DNA from: an uncultured Alphaproteobacteria bacterium
GTDB taxonomy: Bacteria; Pseudomonadota; Alphaproteobacteria; Micropepsales; Micropepsaceae
Length of the DNA stretch: 37,638 nucleotides
NCBI GenBank assembly: GCA_937865685.1
Contig: CALMGU010000157.1
Location: 1-37,638, forward strand
Reading direction: 5' to 3'
The notes under the pieces were generated by a model. It saw only the letters and a program-made list of their open reading frames with translations, had not been told where the DNA came from and did not search any database. A program made the position numbers and the translations under genes. This document shows, in pieces, positions 16,232 through 24,744 of this stretch (position 1 is its first letter; every line of letters starts with the position of its first letter).

Positions 16232-17002
16232 ATGGCCGCCGCTCCGAACCTCTTCTTCTATGCCGTTCCCGGTCTGCCGCTGGTGGAGCCGGGCGACGAT
16301 CTGGCAGGTCTCATCGCCACGGCATTAAAGTCCGTGGAGATCGGTCTGCGCGATGGCGACATCCTGGTCGTCGCCCAGAAAGTCGTTTCGAAATCGGATG
16401 GCCTTTATGTCGCGCTGGACCGGATTGTTCCGTCGGACCGCGCACGGGAGCTGGCGGCATTGACCGGCAAGGATCCCCGTCATGTCGAGGTCGTCCTTTC
16501 CGAGACGGAAGAGATCGTCAAGGCGGGGCCGCACGCCATCGTGAGCGCCCATAAGCGCGGCTTCGTCATGGCCAATGCGGGTATCGATGAATCGAATATC
16601 GATCACAAGGACGGCCCCCGCGTGCTGCTTTTGCCCCGCGACCCGGACGCCGCTGCCGCCACTCTCAAGGCCAGGCTGGATCGGGAATTCGGCGTCGCCT
16701 GCGGCGTGGTCATCAATGACAGTTTCGGCCGGCCCTGGCGCAATGGCGTTGTCGGCGTGGCGTTGGGCGCGGCGGGCGTTCCCTCGCTGGTCGACAGGAT
16801 CGGCGCCGCGGATCTGTTCGGACGAAAACTCAAAGCGACCGAGATCGCAATCGCTGACGCGCTCGCCTCCGCCGCGTCCTTGCTGATGGGCGAGGCGGAT
16901 GAAGGGCTGCCGGTGGTGCTGGTGCGGGGATACCGCAATCCGGCGCCGGAACGGCCGGCGGCTTCGCTGATCCGTGCCCGCGACCGGGATATGTTCCGAT
17001 GA
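16232..17002 (+). CDS. cofE: Coenzyme F420-0:L-glutamate ligase CofE
   Basis: The protein has 256 residues from the ATG at 16232; a GTG at 16208 would add eight and overlap the previous gene. It matches CofE along its length: [34 protein letters not shown], the NAGIDESNI loop, and [21 protein letters not shown], which are the conserved GTP/metal and F420-0 binding regions. CofE adds glutamates to F420-0 with GTP. The mycobacterial homologue FbiB has an extra C-terminal nitroreductase-like domain; here only the single CofE domain is present, so the number of glutamates added is open. The stop overlaps the CofD start (ATGA at 16999). Confidence 0.95.
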   Translation: MAAAPNLFFYAVPGLPLVEPGDDLAGLIATALKSVEIGLRDGDILVVAQKVVSKSDGLYVALDRIVPSDRARELAALTGKDPRHVEVVLSETEEIVKAGPHAIVSAHKRGFVMANAGIDESNIDHKDGPRVLLLPRDPDAAAATLKARLDREFGVACGVVINDSFGRPWRNGVVGVALGAAGVPSLVDRIGAADLFGRKLKATEIAIADALASAASLLMGEADEGLPVVLVRGYRNPAPERPAASLIRARDRDMFR

Positions 17003-17961
17003 GCGGCGGATCGCGGCCGGGCCGGGTCATTGCTTTGTGCGGCGGGGTGGGCGGCGCCAAGCTGGCGATGGGCCTTTACCGGATTCTGGGCGAGAAGCTC
17101 ACCGTCATCGTCAACACCGGAGATGATTTCGAGCATCTCGGCCTTTCAATTTCTCCCGACATCGACACGGTTCTTTACACGCTTTCGGGCCTGGCCAATC
17201 GCGAGCTTGGCTGGGGCCGGGCGGACGAGAGCTGGAATTTCATGGACGCGGTTGCCGCCCTGGGTGCGGAAAGCTGGTTTCGCCTGGGGGACCGCGATCT
17301 GGCGCTGCATGTGGAACGGACCCGCCGGCTCAGGGCGGGATATTCGCTCAGCGAGATCGTCCGCGATTTCGCCAAGAGCCTGGCTGTGACGGCGGAAATT
17401 CTTCCAATGAGCGATGACCCGGTCCGCACCATGGTCGTTACTTCCGAAGGTGTGCTGCCCTTTCAGCGCTACTTTGTCGAAAAGCGATGCGCCCCGAAGG
17501 TTGAGCGCATATTCTTCGACGGCGTAGCGTTGGCGCGGCCCAATCCGGCTCTGGATCGGGCCATCGCCGATCCCGATTTGGCGGCGATCGTCTTTTGTCC
17601 TTCCAACCCATTTCTCAGCATCGATCCCTTGCTGTCGATTCCCGGATTGGAGGACGCGTTGCGGCGGGCACGCGTGCCGCTGGTCGCCGTGTCGCCGCTC
17701 ATCGGAGGCAAAGCGGTCAAAGGTCCCACCGGAAAAATCATGGGCGAGCTGGGCATTGCCGCAAACACGCGAGCGATCGCCGATCATTACGGAGACTTGC
17801 TGGATGGATTGGTGATCGACGAGGCGGACAGGGCAGAAAGCGCCTCACTCGCTTTGCCGATCCGCGTGACCGCCACCTTGATGACCAGTGACGAGGATCG
17901 CGAACGGTTGGCGCAAGAGGTGCTGGATTTCGCGGCGCAATTGCCTGTGAGGCGCGCATGA
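16999..17961 (+). CDS. cofD: 2-phospho-L-lactate (or analogue) transferase CofD
   Basis: This 320-residue protein has the CofD family marks. The N-terminal [15 protein letters not shown] glycine loop, [28 protein letters not shown], and [24 protein letters not shown] are all present, and [18 protein letters not shown] lies in the C-terminal half. It joins the GDP-activated three-carbon acid made by CofC to FO (7,8-didemethyl-8-hydroxy-5-deazariboflavin), giving F420-0 or its dehydro form. It overlaps cofE upstream and cofC downstream by four bases each, so all three are translationally coupled. No FO synthase gene is in the window, so FO must come from genes elsewhere. Confidence 0.96.
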   Translation: MSGGSRPGRVIALCGGVGGAKLAMGLYRILGEKLTVIVNTGDDFEHLGLSISPDIDTVLYTLSGLANRELGWGRADESWNFMDAVAALGAESWFRLGDRDLALHVERTRRLRAGYSLSEIVRDFAKSLAVTAEILPMSDDPVRTMVVTSEGVLPFQRYFVEKRCAPKVERIFFDGVALARPNPALDRAIADPDLAAIVFCPSNPFLSIDPLLSIPGLEDALRRARVPLVAVSPLIGGKAVKGPTGKIMGELGIAANTRAIADHYGDLLDGLVIDEADRAESASLALPIRVTATLMTSDEDRERLAQEVLDFAAQLPVRRA

Positions 17962-18629
17962 ATCGGTCTCGCAGCCGGGGGATCGCTGCTCTGGTTCCGG
18001 TCAAGTCGCTGGAGCAGGGAAAGAACCGGCTTGCGCCCGCGCTTGCTCCGTCCGAGCGCGCCGCGCTGGTGGAAGCGATGCTGGGTGATGTGCTTGAAGT
18101 CCTTATGCGCGCCAGCGGGCTCGATGAGGTCCTGGTCCTTAGCAGCGACCCATCCATCGTGGCGTTTGCTCTCAGCTTTGGCGCAAAATATCTTCCCGAT
18201 CGCCAGGAATGGGGAATGAATGACGCGATACGCGCGGGCCTGCAGCGGTTCGCCTCGGACGGACGATGGGGCGGATTGGTCGTCCCCGCCGATGTGCCCT
18301 ACATCAGCGAGGCCGAAATCCGGATGGCGATATCGGCCCTCCATGCGAATGAAATTGTGCTGGCCCGCGCCAGCCGGGACGGCGGCACCAACCTGCTTGG
18401 ACTGGCGCCCACCGATGCGATTGCGCCGCACTTTGGGCCGCATAGCTTTGTGAAGCATTTGTCCGCAGCCCGCTCGGCCGGTTTTGAGCCGGTGATATTG
18501 CCGGCCACCGGCCTCGCCAGGGACATCGATCTGCCCAGCGATCTTGAGCCTTTTGCGCTCGGCGGTGCCGCGCCCAGAACGCGCCGGTTCCTGGCGGAAA
18601 AAACAAGCAGGCCGAAAAAACATGGATGA
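17958..18629 (+). CDS. cofC: CofC-type guanylyltransferase of F420 biosynthesis
   Basis: This 223-residue nucleotidyltransferase opens with AALVPVKSLEQGKNRLAPALAPSERAAL, the CofC/FbiD signature, followed by VVPADVPYISEAEI and SRDGGTNLLGLAP, the metal and substrate loop. It activates a three-carbon phospho acid with GTP. In different organisms the acid is 2-phospholactate (archaea), phosphoenolpyruvate (mycobacterial FbiD) or 3-phosphoglycerate (a betaproteobacterial case), so the exact F420 variant made here cannot be told by eye. The start overlaps the cofD stop (ATGA). The EamA gene start overlaps this gene's end by eight bases. Confidence 0.93.
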   Translation: MNRSRSRGIAALVPVKSLEQGKNRLAPALAPSERAALVEAMLGDVLEVLMRASGLDEVLVLSSDPSIVAFALSFGAKYLPDRQEWGMNDAIRAGLQRFASDGRWGGLVVPADVPYISEAEIRMAISALHANEIVLARASRDGGTNLLGLAPTDAIAPHFGPHSFVKHLSAARSAGFEPVILPATGLARDIDLPSDLEPFALGGAAPRTRRFLAEKTSRPKKHG

Positions 18630-19605
18630 GGCTGGTCGCGCGAGGCCGATGCTGGGCGCGTCTTGCATGCTGGGCGCGGGCGCCAGCTTTGCCATCGTGA
18701 ACACCATGATTCCGATTCTGACCGACCGGTTCGGCGTTCCATCCGCGACGCTTGTGTTCTGGCAATACCTGATCGCGACAGTCTTCGCGCTTCCGCTGGT
18801 AGGGCGCATCGGGCTAAGCGTGTTGAAAACGCGGCACCCCTTCCTGCACCAGCTGAGAGCCTTGGTCGTCGCTGCGGGGGTGCAGGCCTTCGCGTTCGGC
18901 TTTGCTTCAGGAGTTCCCCAATGGCAGATGGTGGCGCTGTCGATGACGGCGCCATTCTTCGTCATTGTCGGCTCGACTATTTTTCTTGGCGAAAAGCCGA
19001 CCTGGCAGCGATTGACCGCCTCGGCGGCGGGTTTTGCGGGGGCACTGGCGTGCCAGCAGACCGGTCCCGGTGCCGTCAGCTGGATGGCGCTGCTTCCGAT
19101 TCTGGCTGCGATCTTATGGGCCGTCGCGACGGTCCTGACCAAATATCTGGCGAGGGAAGAGAGCGCGGAGTCGCTGACCCTCTACATGCTCCTGCTGGTA
19201 ACGCCCAATCACCTCCTGATAACCGTGTTGCTGGGCTTGGTGGCGGTCGCGTTGCCGCCTGGAATTCTCCCGCACAGTCTTGCGGCCGGCCTCGATCTTG
19301 GCCCGCACGGCGCCAATGTCTGGACACTTGTGGCGGTTCTGGGACTGATCACGGCGATCTCGCAATATTTTCTCAATCTCGCCTACAAAGCCGCGGATGC
19401 GATTTTCCTGCAGCCATTCGACGATCTCAAGCTGCCGATCAATGTGCTGTGCGGCTGGGTCCTGTTGTCGCAAATTCCCACGCTTTGGTTCTGGCCCGGC
19501 GCGGCGCTGATCCTGGGCGCATCGCTTTTCCTCTTGCGGCAGGAGCAGACTGCGACCCGCAAAGCGAAGATCGTGTCCATGGCTGCGAGCGCCGCGCGGC
19601 TCTGA
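18622..19605 (+). CDS. EamA/DMT-family membrane transporter
   Basis: The protein has 327 residues from the ATG at 18622, which overlaps the end of cofC; longer in-frame versions would read through the cofC C-terminus and are unlikely. About ten hydrophobic segments form two EamA repeats, e.g. MLGASCMLGAGASFAIVNTMIP in the first and WMALLPILAAILWAVATVLTKYLA in the second. DMT proteins of this type export or import small metabolites across the inner membrane. Being the last gene of the F420 operon suggests a transport task tied to the pathway, but no substrate can be read from the sequence. Confidence 0.88.
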   Translation: MDEAGRARPMLGASCMLGAGASFAIVNTMIPILTDRFGVPSATLVFWQYLIATVFALPLVGRIGLSVLKTRHPFLHQLRALVVAAGVQAFAFGFASGVPQWQMVALSMTAPFFVIVGSTIFLGEKPTWQRLTASAAGFAGALACQQTGPGAVSWMALLPILAAILWAVATVLTKYLAREESAESLTLYMLLLVTPNHLLITVLLGLVAVALPPGILPHSLAAGLDLGPHGANVWTLVAVLGLITAISQYFLNLAYKAADAIFLQPFDDLKLPINVLCGWVLLSQIPTLWFWPGAALILGASLFLLRQEQTATRKAKIVSMAASAARL

Positions 19606-19731
19606 GCGCGCTTTTCCGCAAGGCCAGCGGCTGGAGTTCGGCCGGGCGATAGCGCCGGTTCGGGCAACAAGGTCTTGCGGGACAGGATATAGGAGCATAT
19701 ACCCGTTATCGGTCCGCATCTGGAGAAAGAC

Positions 19732-20436
19732 ATGCAGCACCCTATCGTTTCACAGGAAGAATGGCTGATCGCGCGCAAGGCGCTGCTGGCGAAGGAGAAG
19801 GAAGAGGGCCGGGTTCGCGACGAGGTGAATGCGGCGCGGGCGGCGCTGCCCTGGGTCCGGATCGAAAAGGATTATGCGTTCGACGCCAAGGCGGGGCGCA
19901 AAAGCCTGAGCGATTTGTTCGACGGCCGCGACCAGCTACTGGTCTATCACTTCATGCTGGGGCCGGACTGGACCGAAGGCTGCCCGCGCTGTTCTTTCCT
20001 CTGCGATCATATTGGCGATACCTTGCCTCATCTCAACAATCACGGCGTCACCTGGACGGCAGTATCGCGGGCGCCGCTGGCCCTGATCGAAACCTATCGG
20101 CAGAGAATGGGATGGGATTTTCCCTGGGCGTCGTCTTACGACAGCGACTTCAATTATGATTTCCATGTCTCCTTCACCCCGGAAGAGCGGGCGAGCGGCG
20201 GGATCGATTACAATTATGCGCGGCGCCCGATGAACCGCGACGAGCTGTCGGGCCTGTCCAGCTTCATCCGGAACGAAGCCGGCGAAATCTTCCACACTTA
20301 TTCCACCTATGCCCGGGGGCTGGAGCCGCTGGCCACCACGCTGTTTCTGCTGGACCGCACGGCACTGGGCCGTCGGGAGACCGGCTCGCTCAGTTTCGTG
20401 CGGCGGCGGGATGAGTACCCCAACGCGCGGAAATAA
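19732..20436 (+). CDS. DUF899-family thioredoxin-like protein
   Basis: This 234-residue protein matches the DUF899 family. It has VRIEKDYAFDAKAGRKSLSDLFDGRDQLLVYHFMLGPDW in parts, then TEGCPRCSFLCDHIGD with C84, C87 and C91, and a late FHTYSTYARGLEP. The family has a thioredoxin-like fold with a CxxC-like site, but its biochemical role is not well known. The N-terminal PIVSQEEWLIARKALLAKEKE segment is typical as well. It stands alone after a 126-base gap containing GATATAGGAGCATATACC (19685-19702), a partial palindrome that could mark a promoter. No functional link to either neighbour is visible. Confidence 0.85.
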   Translation: MQHPIVSQEEWLIARKALLAKEKEEGRVRDEVNAARAALPWVRIEKDYAFDAKAGRKSLSDLFDGRDQLLVYHFMLGPDWTEGCPRCSFLCDHIGDTLPHLNNHGVTWTAVSRAPLALIETYRQRMGWDFPWASSYDSDFNYDFHVSFTPEERASGGIDYNYARRPMNRDELSGLSSFIRNEAGEIFHTYSTYARGLEPLATTLFLLDRTALGRRETGSLSFVRRRDEYPNARK

Positions 20437-20442
20437 CGCCGT

Positions 20443-20511
20443 TTAGAATTTCACCCCGGCCTGTAAGCTTGCCGTTCCAGTGCGGCGCGAATCGCGCGGC
20501 CGCCCCTTCAT
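20443..20511 (-). pseudogene. Possible C-terminal remnant of an outer-membrane beta-barrel gene
   Basis: Read on the minus strand, the gap before the MFS gene ends with GRPRDSRRTGTASLQAGVKF and a TAA stop (20443-20445). TonB-dependent receptors and porins often end in an amphipathic strand closing with a terminal Phe, and many receptors have a GRPR stretch about 15-20 residues before it. The reading is short and no upstream receptor sequence remains, so this may be chance. If real, it marks a deletion point. Confidence 0.2.
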
Positions 20512-21916
20512 GGATCCGGGCAAGATTTCAAACATGGCGGGCCGATATCCAAGCGAAGTGGCGGCGAGGCTGGACCGGCTGCCCATGACATCGGGCCTGT
20601 GGTGCCTGGTGGTGTTGATCTCGCTGGGCGGCGCGTTCGAATTCTATGATCTTCTGATGACGGCCTATGTCGCACCCGGACTGGTCGCGAGCGGCCTTTT
20701 CACGGCGCGCGCCGGCGGTTTTTTTGCCCTCAACGGAATCGGCTTTTTCGTTTTCTGCACCTTTGCGGGCATGTGGCTGGGCAGCATGGGCTTCGGTTTC
20801 ATCGCCGACCGGATGGGGCGGCGCGCCATGTTCACGGTGTCGTTGCTCTGGTACTCGCTGGCAACCGCGATCATGGCGTTTCAGCACAACGCCGCCGGGA
20901 TCGATCTGTGGCGGTTCATCGCCGCCATCGGCGTCGGGCTGGAGCAGGTCACCATCGATACCTTGCTGCCGGAACTGGTGCCGCCGCCGAAGCGCGGGCG
21001 CGCTTTCGCCATCAGCCAGGGCGTCGCTTTTTCCGCCGTGCCGCTGGTGGCGTTGCTGGGCTGGCTGCTGGTGCCGCTCAGTCCCTTCGGTCTGGATGGC
21101 TGGCGTTGGGTGGCGCTGATTGGCGCGTCTGGCGCGCTGTTCGTCTGGTGGTTCCGGCGGGTGGTGCCGGAAAGCCCGCGCTGGCTGGCGTTGCATGGCC
21201 GCGAAGAGGAAGCCGAACGGATTTTGGGCAGCCTGGAGCGGCGCGCGGAGCGTGATCTGGGGCGGGCTTTGCCGGCCGCCAATAGCGTTGCGGACGCGGC
21301 GGCAAAAAAAGGCCGCTTCGGTGAACTGTTCCGGCGGCCTTATGCCGGGCGCACTCTGGCAATGTCGGTGTTCAACGCCATGCAGACCATCGGCTTTTAT
21401 GGCTTCGGGTCCTGGGTGCCGACCTTGCTGATCGCCAAGGGCATCCATGTCACCACCAGTTTGCAATATGCCTTCATCATCGCCCTGGCCAATCCCGTGG
21501 GACCGCTCCTGGGTTTCGCAATCGCCGACCGCGTCGAGCGCAAATGGCAGATCGTGGTGGCGGGCATCGTCACCGGCATCGGCATTCTGCTGTTCGCCCG
21601 CCAGGACAATGCCGTCCTTGTGATCCTGTTCGGTGCGGTGGTGACCTTGGCCAACAATTGGCTGTCTTTCGCCTTTCATGGCTATCAGGCCGAGCAATTT
21701 CCCACCCGCATCCGGGCCCGCGCCGTGGGTTTCGTTTATTCCTGGAGTCGCGTGTCCGCGGCGCTAGCAGGGTTGTTGATCGGATTCTTCCTGAAAGAGG
21801 GCGGCACCATGGCGGTGGCGCTGTTCATCGGCGCCGCCATGGCGGTGATGGTGCTGGTGATCGGCATTTGGGGGCCGGTCACGCTCCATCGCGGGCTGGA
21901 AGAAATTTCAAACTGA
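20510..21916 (+). CDS. MFS transporter, metabolite:H+ symporter type
   Basis: The protein has 468 residues from the ATG at 20510; a GTG at 20480 and an ATG at 20534 are alternatives, and none has a good ribosome-binding site. Twelve membrane segments are visible. Motif A-type loops occur as GFGFIADRMGRRAMF after helix 2 and as GFAIADRVERKWQ after helix 8, and ELVPPPKRGRAFAISQG resembles the sugar/aromatic-acid symporter group. The gene starts with an N-terminal tail before LDRLPMTSGLWCLVVLISLGGAFEFYD. The FAH-family gene follows 18 bases later, so uptake of a substrate hydrolysed by that enzyme is a reasonable inference. Confidence 0.88.
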   Translation: MDPGKISNMAGRYPSEVAARLDRLPMTSGLWCLVVLISLGGAFEFYDLLMTAYVAPGLVASGLFTARAGGFFALNGIGFFVFCTFAGMWLGSMGFGFIADRMGRRAMFTVSLLWYSLATAIMAFQHNAAGIDLWRFIAAIGVGLEQVTIDTLLPELVPPPKRGRAFAISQGVAFSAVPLVALLGWLLVPLSPFGLDGWRWVALIGASGALFVWWFRRVVPESPRWLALHGREEEAERILGSLERRAERDLGRALPAANSVADAAAKKGRFGELFRRPYAGRTLAMSVFNAMQTIGFYGFGSWVPTLLIAKGIHVTTSLQYAFIIALANPVGPLLGFAIADRVERKWQIVVAGIVTGIGILLFARQDNAVLVILFGAVVTLANNWLSFAFHGYQAEQFPTRIRARAVGFVYSWSRVSAALAGLLIGFFLKEGGTMAVALFIGAAMAVMVLVIGIWGPVTLHRGLEEISN

Positions 21917-21934
21917 GACGGAAAGGATTTCGCC

Positions 21935-22783
21935 ATGAAGCTGATACGCTGGGGCGCGAAAGGCGCGGAGAAGCCGGGGCTGGTGGATGCAATTGGAATT
22001 TTGCGGGATCTGTCCGGGCATGTTTCCGAGATCACGCCGACTCTATTGTCACCTGAGAACTTGGCGCGCCTTGGCGCCATCGATCCCGCCGGCCTGCCGA
22101 AAATCCCGGATGGTACGCGCCTGGGTGCGCCGCTCACCGGAATCTCCAAGATCGTCTGTGTCGGTCTCAATTATGCCGACCATGCCGCCGAGACCGGTGC
22201 CAAGATTCCCAAGGAGCCGATCCTGTTTCTCAAGGCGGTCAGTTCGCTGAACGGGCCGGATGACGACATCGTCATTCCGCGCGGCTCGGTGAAGACCGAT
22301 TGGGAAGTCGAGCTGGGCGTGGTGATCGGCACTCGCGCTTCTTATGTGAATGAGCAGGAAGCAATGGATCACGTCGCGGGCTATTGCGTGATCAATGACG
22401 TCTCCGAACGCGAATATCAAAGCGAGCGGGGCGGATTGTGGGACAAGGGCAAGGGTTGCGACAGTTTTGCGCCCATCGGCCCCTGGCTGGTGACACGTGA
22501 CGAAATCGCTGATTCCCAGAATTTGAAACTATGGACCGAGGTCAATGGCGTGCGCCGCCAGAATGGCAGCACCCAGACCATGATCTTCGATGTGCGGATG
22601 CTGGTAAGCTATATCAGCCACTTCATGACATTGATGCCGGGCGACATCATCGCCACCGGCACCCCGCCCGGCGTGGCGCTGGGCATGAAGCCGCCGCAAT
22701 ATCTCAAAGCCGGCGATATGCTGCGCCTGTCCGTCGAAGGACTGGGCGAGCAGAATAATCGCCTGGTGGCCTGGAGCCGTTAG
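21935..22783 (+). CDS. Fumarylacetoacetate hydrolase (FAH) family protein
   Basis: This 282-residue protein starts after GGAAAGGA. It has the FAH fold: VCVGLNYADHAAETG, KAVSSLNGPDDDIVIP, metal-binding carboxylates in DWEVELGVVIG and INDVSEREYQ, and TGTPPGVALGMKPP near the end. The family hydrolyses or decarboxylates 1,3-dicarbonyl compounds; members of this length act on ring-cleavage products, ureidoglycolate or diketo sugar acids. Metal ligands look complete, so the enzyme should be active, with unknown substrate. It forms a two-gene unit with the MFS transporter upstream. Confidence 0.9.
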   Translation: MKLIRWGAKGAEKPGLVDAIGILRDLSGHVSEITPTLLSPENLARLGAIDPAGLPKIPDGTRLGAPLTGISKIVCVGLNYADHAAETGAKIPKEPILFLKAVSSLNGPDDDIVIPRGSVKTDWEVELGVVIGTRASYVNEQEAMDHVAGYCVINDVSEREYQSERGGLWDKGKGCDSFAPIGPWLVTRDEIADSQNLKLWTEVNGVRRQNGSTQTMIFDVRMLVSYISHFMTLMPGDIIATGTPPGVALGMKPPQYLKAGDMLRLSVEGLGEQNNRLVAWSR

Positions 22784-22830
22784 CGCGCGATCCGGAAAAG
22801 TGTGCAGCGGTCTTCCGAAAGATCGCGCGC
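22783..22830. repeat. Intergenic palindrome with GCGCGCGATC arms
   Basis: Ten-base perfect arms at 22783-22792 and 22821-22830 flank a spacer with an inner CGGAA/TTCCG pair, forming a long imperfect hairpin between two convergent genes. The GATCCGGAAAAGTG start and TTCCGAAAGATC end resemble a palindromic repeat that I recall being frequent between alphaproteobacterial genes. It may act as a bidirectional terminator or mRNA stabiliser, though no U-tract follows. The left arm begins inside the stop codon of the FAH gene. Confidence 0.6.
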
Positions 22831-22839
22831 CAACAAAAG

Positions 22840-23337
22840 TTACCGCTTGGTCGCGCCGTAAGCGTCGATGAAGCCATCGCGGTTGGGCATCTTCACCTTG
22901 GGCAGGCTCTTGGCGTCCAGCACGGCATCTTTCTTCACGATGCCGTCGATCGACAGGATATAGGCCGTCAGCGCATAGGCTTCGTGATCCGACAGCGAAT
23001 GCGGGCTGGTGACCGGCATGGCCCGGCGGATGTAGTCGAACAAAGTGGTGGCGTAGGGCCAGAAGCTGGACACCGTCTTGACCGGATTGGCCGTCGCCAG
23101 CGAGCCGACGCCGCCGGTCAGCTGGTCGGCCGGTTTGCCGACGCCGTTCACGCCATGACACATGACGCATTTCTCGGTGTAGATCGCCAGGCCCTCCGAC
23201 ACCGAACCTTTGCCGGGCGGCAGCCCCGTGCCATCGGGCGGAATGGAACGGTCCCAGGCCTTGACCAGAGCGGGATCGGCGGGCGCGCCGAAATGCGGCG
23301 TGGTGGCGGCGAGCAAAAAAGCGAGCGTCTTAAACAT
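22840..23337 (-). CDS. c-type cytochrome, single haem, partner of SoxC-like sulfite dehydrogenase
   Basis: The protein has 165 residues with a short N-terminal export signal (FKTLAFLLAATTPHFG). One haem site is present, CVMCH at 57-61, in the setting EGLAIYTEKCVMCHGVNG; the axial Met is probably that of IRRAMPVTSP. SoxD, the usual partner of SoxC, has two haem domains and is about twice this size, so this is a shorter, SoxD-like or SorB-like electron acceptor. The gene overlaps the end of the molybdenum enzyme gene by eight bases. It likely takes electrons from sulfite oxidation in the periplasm towards the terminal oxidases. Confidence 0.88.
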   Translation of the reverse strand: MFKTLAFLLAATTPHFGAPADPALVKAWDRSIPPDGTGLPPGKGSVSEGLAIYTEKCVMCHGVNGVGKPADQLTGGVGSLATANPVKTVSSFWPYATTLFDYIRRAMPVTSPHSLSDHEAYALTAYILSIDGIVKKDAVLDAKSLPKVKMPNRDGFIDAYGATKR

Positions 23338-24565
23338 AGTAATTCTTCACCGTGTTATCGGCGCCGATCTGCCAGGTCTGAATGGCGTTATATTGGTAGA
23401 ATTGAACCGAGGAGACCCGCTCCTTCCACACGGCGCGCGTGGGCTGGACATTGCCTTTCTCGTCCGTGGCGCGGCTTTGCAGCAGAAGCGGCTTGCCGTC
23501 CCATTCCCAGGGCAGGCGGAAACGCGTGACGCATTGCGGAAATACCGGTCCGGGCATTTCCGCTTCGGTCCAAGTGGAGCCGCCATCAAATGAGATTTCG
23601 ACCTTGGCGACCTTGCCATGGCCCGACCAGGTGATGCCGGAGATTTCATAATAGCCGGGCCCGTTCATGGTCATCATGCCCGACGGCTTTGTGATGATGG
23701 ATTTGGGCGGCTGAATGAAATTGAACTGGTTGGCTTTGCCATCCTTCAAGGACTGGGTGTATTTCGAGGTCTCATCCTTGGTCATGGTGGGGCTGGCGGT
23801 GACCTTGATCCGGTGCAGCCATTTGACGTTGAGATTGCCTTCCCAACCCGGCATCAAAAGACGCAGCGGATAGCCCTGCTCGGGACGCAGGCGCTCGCCA
23901 TTCTGGTAAAGCGCGAGAATGCCTTGCTCATGCGCTTCCTGGAGCGGGACGGAACGCGACATGCCGGCGGAGTCCGCGCTTTCCGCCAGGATCCATTTTC
24001 CTTCCGGCTTCACGCCTGCTTCATCCAGCAGCATGCCCAGCTTGACGCCGGTCCATTCACTGCAGGAGATCAGGCCATGAATGCCGCCAGCCGTCAGTTG
24101 CGGCGGTGTGGGCGAACCCGCATTGGCGCCGCTGTTGCCGCCGCATTCCACGAAATGCATCCGGCTGATGCGCGGATAGCGGTCCAGAGCGGCAATGGTG
24201 AATTCCAGCGGTTTGTCCACCAGGCCGTGGATCAGGAATTTGTGGGCCTTGATATCGATGTCCGGCACGCCATTGTGATGGCGCTCGAAATGCAGGCCGC
24301 TGGGCGTGATCATGCCTTCCAGGCTTTCGATCGGCGACAGCGAGCCGCCGGTGCCCGGCGAAATCCCCGGCGGACGCAGCAGGCGTTTCACATCTTCGTG
24401 GCCGGACGGCATGCCGTATGGCGTGAAGGCCTTGCCGGGCGTGGTCATCGACGGCGTGATGTAGTCGTCGGCTTTCGCGGACAGCGGCACCGCGGCTGCG
24501 GCGCCAGCGCCGGCAAGGGCGGTCTTGAGAAATTTGCGGCGGGAGGGAGCGATTTTGTTTGTCAT
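23330..24565 (-). CDS. soxC: SoxC-like molybdenum sulfite dehydrogenase
   Basis: The protein has 411 residues from the ATG at 24563-24565; a TTG at 24601 would add 12. A twin-arginine signal, SRRKFLKTALAGAG, directs the folded Mo protein to the periplasm. The Mo-cofactor Cys is C141 in FVECGGNS, followed by ISCSEWTGVKLGMLLDEAG and LRLLMPGWEGNLNVKWL, typical of SoxC and the sulfite oxidase family, with the Mo-Co dimerisation domain at the C-terminus (VEISFDGGSTWTEA). The overlapping cytochrome gene downstream is its probable electron acceptor. Whether it acts on free sulfite or within a full Sox system cannot be told; no soxXYZAB genes are in the window. Confidence 0.9.
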   Translation of the reverse strand: MTNKIAPSRRKFLKTALAGAGAAAAVPLSAKADDYITPSMTTPGKAFTPYGMPSGHEDVKRLLRPPGISPGTGGSLSPIESLEGMITPSGLHFERHHNGVPDIDIKAHKFLIHGLVDKPLEFTIAALDRYPRISRMHFVECGGNSGANAGSPTPPQLTAGGIHGLISCSEWTGVKLGMLLDEAGVKPEGKWILAESADSAGMSRSVPLQEAHEQGILALYQNGERLRPEQGYPLRLLMPGWEGNLNVKWLHRIKVTASPTMTKDETSKYTQSLKDGKANQFNFIQPPKSIITKPSGMMTMNGPGYYEISGITWSGHGKVAKVEISFDGGSTWTEAEMPGPVFPQCVTRFRLPWEWDGKPLLLQSRATDEKGNVQPTRAVWKERVSSVQFYQYNAIQTWQIGADNTVKNYYV

Positions 24566-24744
24566 GCGCGAGAGATTGAATGTCGGATTCTGCTTTTTCA
24601 AGCGTGGCCAAGGTTACAGCGGTCACCGAAAATTTTAAGCCAATAGACATAAGGGATAGCCTGTTTTCCGTGATATTCTTCAATGCATAACGGCTTCCGC
24701 TTTGGCCCGTGTTAGCGTGACGCGACCCAAGCGGGAGAGTCGAA

